A DNA stretch of 51,503 nucleotides. It comes from Amycolatopsis acididurans. GTDB lineage: Bacteria; Actinomycetota; Actinomycetes; Mycobacteriales; Pseudonocardiaceae. Every line of letters begins with the position of its first letter. Position 1 is the first letter of the stretch. Where the stretch lies: the NCBI RefSeq assembly GCF_012328925.1, contig NZ_JAAXLS010000047.1:1-51503 (forward strand), written 5' to 3'. Below are positions 23,993 to 30,060 of this stretch, piece after piece. Position numbers and translations under genes: made by a program. Under the pieces are notes generated by a model that saw nothing but the letters and a program-made list of their open reading frames with translations, was not told where the DNA came from and ran no database searches.

Positions 23993-24036
23993 CTGCCAAC
24001 CAATTGGTAGAAAAGTAGAGGGCTCCCTGCTAGCGT
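23993..24036 (+). promoter_or_regulatory. Operator copy D with overlapping promoter
   Basis: The operator CTGCCAACCAATTGGTAG is at 23993-24010. A -35-like TAGAAA (24008-24013) overlaps its end, followed by exactly 17 bases and a -10-like TAGCGT (24031-24036). It precedes the acyl-CoA dehydrogenase gene at 24080. The leader between also contains a CTCAGGC/GCCTGAG repeat close to the ribosome-binding site. Confidence 0.7.
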
Positions 24037-24079
24037 CGGCTCAGGCCCGAGTGCGGGCACGAGCCTGAGGGAGTGAGCG

Positions 24080-25246
24080 GTGACGATGATGCCGGGCTTC
24101 ACCAAACCGGTCCGGGTGATCTTCGGGCCGGAGCACGACGCCTTCCGTGTATCGGTCCGTGCGATGCTCGCACGCGAAGCCGCCCCGCGCGCCGAGAAGT
24201 GGCTCGCGGACGGTGTCATCGACCGCGGGTTCTGGAAGACCGCCGCTGCGCAGGGGTTCGTGGCCTTCGCGGCTCCTGCCGAGTACGGCGGACTGGGCTT
24301 GGCCGACTTCCGCTTCAACGCGATCCTCGACGAGGAGATCGTGTACGCCGGGGTCGGTACCGACGCCTTCATGATGGCCAACGACATCGTGGGCCCCTAC
24401 CTCTGGGACCTCGCGAACTCCGAGCAGCGCGAGCGCTGGCTCCCCGGCGTCGTCTCCGGCGACACCGTTCTCGCGATCGCGATGTCCGAACCGGGTGCGG
24501 GCTCGGATCTCCGGGGCATGCGGACGGTCGCTCGCCGGGACGGAGACCACTACGTCCTCGATGGCTCGAAAACGTTCATCACCAACGGAATCCAGGCCGA
24601 CCTGGTGATCGTCGCGGCGCAGACCCATGTCGGCGACCGGGACAGGATCAGTCTCTTCGTCGTCGAGGCCGGCGCACCGGGCTTCGGCCGCGGCCGCAGT
24701 CTGCACAAGATCGGCCGGCACGCTCAGGACACCGCGGAACTGCACTTCGACGGCGTCCGCGTGCCGCAGGAGAACGTGCTCGGCGAGGTCGGGTCGGGAT
24801 TCGGCGCACTGATGCGGAACCTGCCGCAGGAGAGGCTGGCCATGGCGGTCACGGCGATTGCCGACGCGGAGCACGTGCTGGAGCGCACCGTCGACTACGC
24901 CCAGCAGCGGCGTGCTTTCGGGCAACCCATCGGCAGCTTCCAGGCGAACCGTTTCGCCATCGCGGAGATGGTCACCGAGGTCCGGATCGGACGCTCTTAT
25001 GTGGACGATTGCATCATGCGCCATTGCGCCGGGCAGCTGACAGCGGCCGAGGCGGCTGGCGCGAAGTACTGGGCGACCGAACTCGAATGGCGGGTGGTCG
25101 ACCGCTGCCTGCAACTGCACGGCGGCTACGGCTACATGGAGGAATACGAGATCGCGCGGCGCTGGCGGGACGCCCGGGTGCAGCGGATCTACGGCGGTAC
25201 CACGGAAATCATGAAGGAGATCGTCGGCAGGTCCGTCGGTCTCTGA
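24080..25246 (+). CDS. Acyl-CoA dehydrogenase
   Basis: A 388-residue dehydrogenase of the long-chain/isovaleryl type that introduces the 2,3 double bond. It has the FAD-binding AIAMSEPGAGSDLRGMRT, FITNGIQADLVIV, RRAFGQPIGSFQANRFAIAEM, LHGGYGYMEEYEIARRWRD and a complete C-terminal YGGTTEIMKEIVGR. The GTG at 24080 follows GAGGGAG. Its own promoter-operator D precedes it and operator E follows it, so it appears to be a single-gene unit of the regulon. Confidence 0.92.
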   Translation: MTMMPGFTKPVRVIFGPEHDAFRVSVRAMLAREAAPRAEKWLADGVIDRGFWKTAAAQGFVAFAAPAEYGGLGLADFRFNAILDEEIVYAGVGTDAFMMANDIVGPYLWDLANSEQRERWLPGVVSGDTVLAIAMSEPGAGSDLRGMRTVARRDGDHYVLDGSKTFITNGIQADLVIVAAQTHVGDRDRISLFVVEAGAPGFGRGRSLHKIGRHAQDTAELHFDGVRVPQENVLGEVGSGFGALMRNLPQERLAMAVTAIADAEHVLERTVDYAQQRRAFGQPIGSFQANRFAIAEMVTEVRIGRSYVDDCIMRHCAGQLTAAEAAGAKYWATELEWRVVDRCLQLHGGYGYMEEYEIARRWRDARVQRIYGGTTEIMKEIVGRSVGL

Positions 25247-25293
25247 CGCTCGGCGGCACTTCCGGCGGGTGCGTTCCTGTGAACTCCACACGA

Positions 25294-25337
25294 CAATCAA
25301 ACGGATGGTAGACAGAATGCGAGACTCTCGTTAGCGT
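25294..25337 (+). promoter_or_regulatory. Operator copy E with overlapping promoter
   Basis: The operator CAATCAAACGGATGGTAG is at 25294-25311. A -35-like TAGACA (25309-25314) overlaps it, followed by 17 bases and TAGCGT (25332-25337), the same -10-like hexamer as in copy D. A GGAGGC-GAGC-GCCTCC hairpin (25356-25371) lies in the leader before the aldehyde dehydrogenase ATG at 25394. Confidence 0.7.
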
Positions 25338-25393
25338 GAGTCGCACGCTCATCGAGGAGGCGAGCGCCTCCGCGCCGTGTGAGGAGACTCGTC

Positions 25394-26866
25394 ATGACCA
25401 CCGCCGTCCCTGTCGCGCACGCCGATCGTTTCTTCATCGGCGGGAAGTGGGAAACCCCGTCGACGGACTCGACGTTCGAGGTGATCGAAGCCCCGACCGA
25501 GGAGAAGTACTTCACCGTCGCCGAAGCCCGGCGGGGCGACGTCGAGCGTGCGATCGCGGCCGCACGCACAGCCTTCGACGAGGGGCCGTGGCCTGGGCTG
25601 AGCCACGCGCAGCGGGCCGAGCACTTGAAGGCCATCGCCGCCGGTTTGATCGGGCGCTCCGAGGACATCGCGCAGATCTGGCCGCGTCAATCGGGCGCAC
25701 TCTATTCGATGGCGCAGTATGCCGCCGCCGAGGCAGCGAATTTCTTCAACTACTACGCGGATCTCGCCGGCGAGTTTCCGTTCGTCGAGCCCCACAGCCC
25801 GACGGCGGGCGGTGAACTCGGTTTGCTGGTCCGCGAGCCGGTCGGCGTGGTCGGAGCGATCGTGCCGTGGAACGCGCCGATCGGCAGCATCAGCGTGAAG
25901 GTCGCGCCCGCGCTGCTCGCCGGCTGCACCGTCGTGATCAAGCCGTCGCCCGACGCCCCGGGCGAGGCGTACGTGCTGGCCGAGATCGCCGAGGCCGCCG
26001 GGCTGCCACCCGGCGTGGTCAACGTCGTGACCGCCGATCGGGAGGCCGCCGAAATCCTGGTCACCGACCCGCGCGTGGACAAGATCGCCTTCACCGGCTC
26101 CACCGCCGCCGGCCGCCGTATCGCGTCGCTCATGGGTGAACGCATCGGCCGATTCACGTTGGAACTCGGTGGCAAGTCGGCGGCGGTGATTCTCGACGAC
26201 GCGGACATCGACGCCGCGGCGGCCAACCTCTCCTTCATGGAGACGCTGGTGACCGGCCAGGTCTGCTCCACCCTGACTCGCGTCGTCGTGACCCGGCGGC
26301 GTCACGACGAGGTCGTCGAGGCGCTGGTCAAGAACTTCGGGCAGGTGAAGGTCGGCGATCCGTTCGCACCGGACGTCCAGATGGGCCCGCTCGCCGGCGC
26401 GCGGCACCGCGAGCGGGTGGAGGGCTACATCGCCAAGGGGCTGGCCGAAGGTGCCGACCTCGCCACCGGTGGTCGTCGTCCCGCCGGGCTCGAGCGGGGC
26501 TTCTTCATCGAACCGACCGTTTTCGCCAACGTCGACAACTCCTCGACCATCGCCCAGCAGGAGATCTTCGGGCCGGTGCTGAGTGTTATCCCGGTCGCCG
26601 ACGAGGCGGAGGCGGTGCGGGTCGCCAACGACACCATCTATGGCTTGAACGCCTCGGTTTTCACCGCCTCGGCGGACAAGGCGCTCGCGGTCGCGCGGCA
26701 GTTGCGCGCCGGAACAGTCGGGCACAACGCCTTCCGCAGCGACTTCGGCATCGCTTTCGGCGGCTTCAAGCAATCGGGTGTCGGTCGTGAGGGCGGCCGG
26801 GAAGGCGTACTGCCGTATGTCGAGCTCAAGACGGTGATCCTCGACGGCACCCCGTCGAGCTTCTAG
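25394..26866 (+). CDS. Aldehyde dehydrogenase
   Basis: A 490-residue NAD(P)-dependent aldehyde dehydrogenase that converts an aldehyde to the acid. It has the cofactor and oxyanion elements VPWNAPIG, KPSPDAPGEA, FTGSTAAGR, the general-base Glu in LELGGKSA, and the nucleophilic Cys in TGQVCSTLTR. Later landmarks are EIFGPVLSVIP and the C-terminal GGFKQSGVGREGG. The ATG at 25394 has GAGGAG at 25381-25386. It is followed after 30 bp by an alcohol dehydrogenase, so the pair would oxidise an alcohol to an acid ready for CoA activation. Confidence 0.93.
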   Translation: MTTAVPVAHADRFFIGGKWETPSTDSTFEVIEAPTEEKYFTVAEARRGDVERAIAAARTAFDEGPWPGLSHAQRAEHLKAIAAGLIGRSEDIAQIWPRQSGALYSMAQYAAAEAANFFNYYADLAGEFPFVEPHSPTAGGELGLLVREPVGVVGAIVPWNAPIGSISVKVAPALLAGCTVVIKPSPDAPGEAYVLAEIAEAAGLPPGVVNVVTADREAAEILVTDPRVDKIAFTGSTAAGRRIASLMGERIGRFTLELGGKSAAVILDDADIDAAAANLSFMETLVTGQVCSTLTRVVVTRRRHDEVVEALVKNFGQVKVGDPFAPDVQMGPLAGARHRERVEGYIAKGLAEGADLATGGRRPAGLERGFFIEPTVFANVDNSSTIAQQEIFGPVLSVIPVADEAEAVRVANDTIYGLNASVFTASADKALAVARQLRAGTVGHNAFRSDFGIAFGGFKQSGVGREGGREGVLPYVELKTVILDGTPSSF

Positions 26867-26896
26867 ACCGCGGATCCCCACCGCAGAGAGGCAACC

Positions 26897-28015
26897 ATGA
26901 AGACCAGAGCGGCGCTGCTGATGCGGCAGCCAGGTGAGTACGAAATCCACGAAGTCGACCTGGATGGTCCGGGTCCCCACGAAGTCCTCGTCCGCATGGT
27001 GGCGTCGGGGCTCTGCCACTCCGACGATCACCCCGCCAAGGGCGACACGCCGATGCAGCATTTGCCGGTGTGTGGTGGGCACGAGGGTGCCGGCGTGATC
27101 GAGGCGGTGGGGCCCGGTGTGCAGGGGCTGGAGGTCGGCGACCACATCGTCACGTCCTTCATCCCGAGCTGTGGCCGGTGCGCGTTCTGTGCGCGCGGCC
27201 AGCACACGCTCTGCCAGAACGGCGCGCTGCTCATGACCGGCGCCATGCTGGACGGCACCTTCCGCATGCACCTCGACGGCACGCCGGTCGGTCAGCAGTC
27301 GGTGCTCGGCACGTTCTCGGAATTCATCACCGTGTCCCAGTGGTCGTGCGTCAAGATCGACAAGCGCTTTCCGTTGCGCGCGGCGGCTTTGCTCGGCTGC
27401 GGCGTGCCCACCGGCTGGGGATCGGCCGTCAACGGCGCCAAGGTGCGGCCCGGCGACGTCGTCATCGTGGTCGGCACCGGTGGTGTCGGCATCAACGCCG
27501 TGCAGGGGGCAGCCCACGCCGGGGCGAGGAGAGTCATTGCTGTCGACCCCCACGAGCTCAAGCGCGACACGGCACTAAAACTCGGTGCGACCGACGCGTT
27601 CGCCACCATCGGCGAAGCAACCGAACTGGCGATGTCCCTCACCAATGGTCAGGGTGCCGACTCGGCGATCGTCGCCGTCGCGGTCCTCACCGGCGAGGAC
27701 GTGGCGAACGCCTTCGACGCTGTCCGCAAGGACGGCACCGTCGTCGTCACCTCGGTGTCGAGGGCGGACGCCGTGGGAATCCCGGTGAGCCTGATGATGC
27801 TCACGATGTACCAGAAGCGGATCCAGGGAGCCCTCTACGGGATGATGTCCCCGGCCGGCGACGTGCCGAAGCTGCTGGAGATGTACGAGCAGGGTCAGCT
27901 CAAGCTCGATGAGCTCATCACCGGCTCCTACACCCTCGACGAGGTCAACAAGGGATTCGCGGACATGCACGCGGGCCGCGTGATGCGCCCGATGATCGAT
28001 TTCGCTTCGGCCTGA
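26897..28015 (+). CDS. Zinc-dependent alcohol dehydrogenase (NDMA-dependent/class III-like)
   Basis: A 372-residue medium-chain dehydrogenase. The catalytic zinc ligands fit Cys40 (GLCHSDDH) and His62-Glu63 (GGHEGAG). The structural zinc site has four Cys in CGRCAFCARGQHTLC (92, 95, 98, 106). The NAD motif GTGGVG lies near residue 200. The wording and C-terminus (MYEQGQLKLDELITGSYTLD) match actinobacterial enzymes often called NDMA-dependent alcohol dehydrogenases, which can hold tightly bound NAD and need an external acceptor. AGAGAGG precedes the ATG. It forms a two-gene unit with the aldehyde dehydrogenase. Confidence 0.9.
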   Translation: MKTRAALLMRQPGEYEIHEVDLDGPGPHEVLVRMVASGLCHSDDHPAKGDTPMQHLPVCGGHEGAGVIEAVGPGVQGLEVGDHIVTSFIPSCGRCAFCARGQHTLCQNGALLMTGAMLDGTFRMHLDGTPVGQQSVLGTFSEFITVSQWSCVKIDKRFPLRAAALLGCGVPTGWGSAVNGAKVRPGDVVIVVGTGGVGINAVQGAAHAGARRVIAVDPHELKRDTALKLGATDAFATIGEATELAMSLTNGQGADSAIVAVAVLTGEDVANAFDAVRKDGTVVVTSVSRADAVGIPVSLMMLTMYQKRIQGALYGMMSPAGDVPKLLEMYEQGQLKLDELITGSYTLDEVNKGFADMHAGRVMRPMIDFASA

Positions 28016-28031
28016 CTTCCTCGCCGGGATC

Positions 28032-28063
28032 GGTCCACGGTGGACCCGCGAGCGAGCGCTCGC
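28032..28063 (+). terminator. Tandem hairpins after the alcohol dehydrogenase gene
   Basis: Two adjacent stems start 16 bases after the stop: GGTCCA-CGG-TGGACC (28032-28046) and GCGAGC-GAGC-GCTCGC (28048-28063). There is no T-tract. They are a likely end for the aldehyde/alcohol dehydrogenase transcript. Confidence 0.45.
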
Positions 28064-28124
28064 CGAACCAAGTGGCCCCCGAGTATCACCCGATGAGCGC
28101 GACGCTTGGCTGGTTCTTCCGATA

Positions 28125-28232
28125 GCCGATCGGGGATACCTCACCGCCCGGGTCATCCGCCGTGATCGCGGCGATATGGAGATTCCAGAGCAGTCCGACG
28201 GTTGTCCTGCCCGGCGCGAGGCCCGGCGGGCG
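28125..28232 (-). pseudogene. Cyclase-family hydrolase remnant
   Basis: The minus strand encodes PPGLAPGRTTVGLLWNLHIA followed by AITADDPGGEVSPIG. This parallels the intact cyclase-family protein at 12108 (PGLRPGQDMLRLLWDLHIAA, VAGDNPGVEVLPLG). Only about 35 residues are recognisable; the metal-binding region and the true ends are gone. It lies upstream of operator F. Confidence 0.72.
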
Positions 28233-28342
28233 AAGCCGTCGCGCCGGCTGGCCGCGAGGCGCCCGCATTCATGGATCCCGGTCAATGCAGTCGCGAGCCC
28301 GACATTCGCGGGTCGTCGATGGGCTCGGTCACGGTTCAAAAA

Positions 28343-28387
28343 CTACCGACCGAATGGTAGACAAAAAGCTGTGACCCGAACTACTCT
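28343..28387 (+). promoter_or_regulatory. Operator copy F with overlapping promoter
   Basis: The operator CTACCGACCGAATGGTAG is at 28343-28360. TAGACA (28358-28363) overlaps its end, and TACTCT (28382-28387) follows after 18 bases as a -10-like box. The next plus-strand frames are a decayed oxidoreductase and then the Liv-type substrate-binding protein. Confidence 0.68.
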
Positions 28388-28434
28388 GGGGCGCACTCCA
28401 CAGCTGACGTGTCAGAGGCGAAGGCGGTCGTTCA

Positions 28435-28645
28435 ATGAAGATCGGCGCTATGGTCCCGCCCGATGGGAGGGTCATCTCCCCGGCGGAGGGTCTCCGCGTC
28501 CTGTTCGACCACGACCGATATGGCAGCCGGTCGCCGCTCTGCCGGTCTTCGCCGGTGTGACGACGAAGCTGATCCGGTCTTCACCGCCGAGCAATGTCCT
28601 ATGTGGACATTCTGGCTGGCACTCCGCTGCAACCTGGGACCGGCT
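28435..28645 (+). pseudogene. LLM-class F420-type oxidoreductase remnant
   Basis: An ATG at 28435 opens MKIGAMVPPDGRVISPAEG and then VLFDHDRYGSR, matching the start of the intact oxidoreductase at 14975 (MKIGAMVPLGGKNVSA, VLFDHDSYESR) but with about 25 residues deleted between. Further pieces follow in other frames: LPVFAGVTTKL (intact: LSFLAGVTTTL), PVFTAEQ (PVFTAKQ) and YVDILAGTPLQPGTG (DVDLLSGGRVEFGIG). It is broken by several deletions and frameshifts. The rest of the gene is absent and the Liv-type binding protein gene begins 45 bp later. Confidence 0.82.
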
Positions 28646-28689
28646 GTGCCCGCGAAGGGCAAGCGAAGGAAAGGAACAAAGGGCAAGTG

Positions 28690-29964
28690 ATGGCACACCT
28701 CAAGCGCAAGCCCATGGCGATCGGTGCCATGGCTGCTGCTCTCGCCTTGACACTGGCGGCGTGCGGTTCGAGTTCGGAGGGAGCCGGGACGGCTGCAGGC
28801 CTCCCCTCCAATCCCGCCGACGCATCGCTGGCGCCGCTGCTCATCGGATACCTGAGCTCGGAGAACGATCCCGCCGCGAACTACCCGGAGGGTCGCGTCG
28901 CCGCCGAGGCGGCCGTGCAGTACATCAACACCAGCCTCGGGGGCATCGACAAGCACCCGGTCAAGTTGGACACCTGCATCGTGCAAAGCACGCCGGAGAG
29001 CGAACAGGCCTGTGCCAACCAGATGGTCGCGGACAAGGTGGTCGCGGTCCTCAATCCCTACAACTACTCCGAGGCGGTCGAGTACCCGATCTGGCAGGCC
29101 GCCGGCCTGACCTCGTTCGGTGGCGGGGTGACGCCCGCGGGCATGAACGCGCCGACCAACATCTCGTGGACGGCCGGTTCCTACCAGCTCAACAGTGCCG
29201 CCGCATACGCCGTCGTGGACAAGCTCCACGCCAAAAAGGTCGCGTTCATCTACCTCGACGCGGCCGCGATGGCTCCGGTCACGGCCGGAATGGTGGCCGG
29301 GATGGCTGCCAAGGGCGTGCAGCTCGACAAGGTGGGCGCTTCGGCCACCACGACGGACTGGATCCCCGTGATCCAGTCCGCTTTGGACAAAAAGCCGGAC
29401 GCCATCATCCTCTACGCCGCACAGGCCGGCTGTATCGGCGCGATGAAGGCCTACAAGCAGCTCGGTGCCACGACACCGGTGGTGACACAGACCCTCTGCA
29501 CCGACCGGTCGGTGCTGGACGCGACGAACAACGCCGCGAACGGCTGGTACGTCGTCAGTTTCGGCCCGTGGCCGGACAACCCCGGTGAGAACCAGGAAAT
29601 CAAGACCTTCAACGACGCACTCACCGCGTACGCGAAGGGCGGCAAGATCAACACCGGTGGCCAGGCGCTCATGTCGTTCAGTTACATGATGACGATGTAT
29701 GAGAACATCCTGAAGCCGCTCGGATTCGACGGTGCCAACTCGAAGGCGATCCTGGACAAGGCCAAGACGATCACCAGTGGCAACGCCTTCGGCAGCTCGC
29801 CGCTGTTCAAATGCGGTACCTACGCGGCGATCCCGTCGGCGTGCGGCGGTGCGGGCGAACGGCTGTACCAGTTGGAGAACGGCAAGTTCAAGGCCGTGGA
29901 CGGCGGCCAGTTCATCGGCACCGATCTCGCCGCCTTCGGCGCGAACAAGCCGGCCGGCGCGTGA
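28690..29964 (+). CDS. Branched-chain-amino-acid-type ABC substrate-binding lipoprotein
   Basis: A 424-residue type I periplasmic-binding-fold protein (LivJ/LivK-like). The signal peptide has a basic n-region (MAHLKRKP), a hydrophobic core and the lipobox LAAC with Cys25, so it should be lipid-anchored outside the membrane. The mature part has PLLIGYLSSENDPAANYPEG, EAAVQYINTSLGGIDKHP and a ligand-fold typical of Liv-type receptors, many of which bind aromatic or aliphatic acids rather than amino acids. The ATG at 28690 is chosen because it places the signal peptide correctly; the open frame upstream belongs to the decayed oxidoreductase. It is followed by a strong hairpin and then the permease fusion. 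Confidence 0.9.
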   Translation: MAHLKRKPMAIGAMAAALALTLAACGSSSEGAGTAAGLPSNPADASLAPLLIGYLSSENDPAANYPEGRVAAEAAVQYINTSLGGIDKHPVKLDTCIVQSTPESEQACANQMVADKVVAVLNPYNYSEAVEYPIWQAAGLTSFGGGVTPAGMNAPTNISWTAGSYQLNSAAAYAVVDKLHAKKVAFIYLDAAAMAPVTAGMVAGMAAKGVQLDKVGASATTTDWIPVIQSALDKKPDAIILYAAQAGCIGAMKAYKQLGATTPVVTQTLCTDRSVLDATNNAANGWYVVSFGPWPDNPGENQEIKTFNDALTAYAKGGKINTGGQALMSFSYMMTMYENILKPLGFDGANSKAILDKAKTITSGNAFGSSPLFKCGTYAAIPSACGGAGERLYQLENGKFKAVDGGQFIGTDLAAFGANKPAGA

Positions 29965-29977
29965 CCGGCTGATTCAC

Positions 29978-30010
29978 GTGGTGGGGCCGCCTGCCGGGCG
30001 GCCCCACCAC
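29978..30010 (+). terminator. Strong hairpin between binding protein and permease genes
   Basis: A perfect 14-bp stem, GTGGTGGGGCCGCC (29978-29991) pairing with GGCGGCCCCACCAC (29997-30010), with a 5-base loop and no T-tract. Located 13 bp after the binding-protein stop, it probably acts as a partial terminator or mRNA stabiliser that yields more binding protein than permease. Confidence 0.75.
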
Positions 30011-30060
30011 CGGGCATTTCCGGATGGAGTCTCCTATGAACGCGTTCCTGGCAGGGTGCC

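Noticed and set aside
25349..27553. A 734-codon minus-strand open frame
   Set aside because: It lies opposite the aldehyde and alcohol dehydrogenase genes. No motifs and no plausible ribosome-binding site were found.
28594..28689. Upstream start for the Liv-type binding protein
   Set aside because: The extra residues (YVDILAGTPLQPGTG) belong to the decayed oxidoreductase, and the signal peptide begins correctly at 28690.
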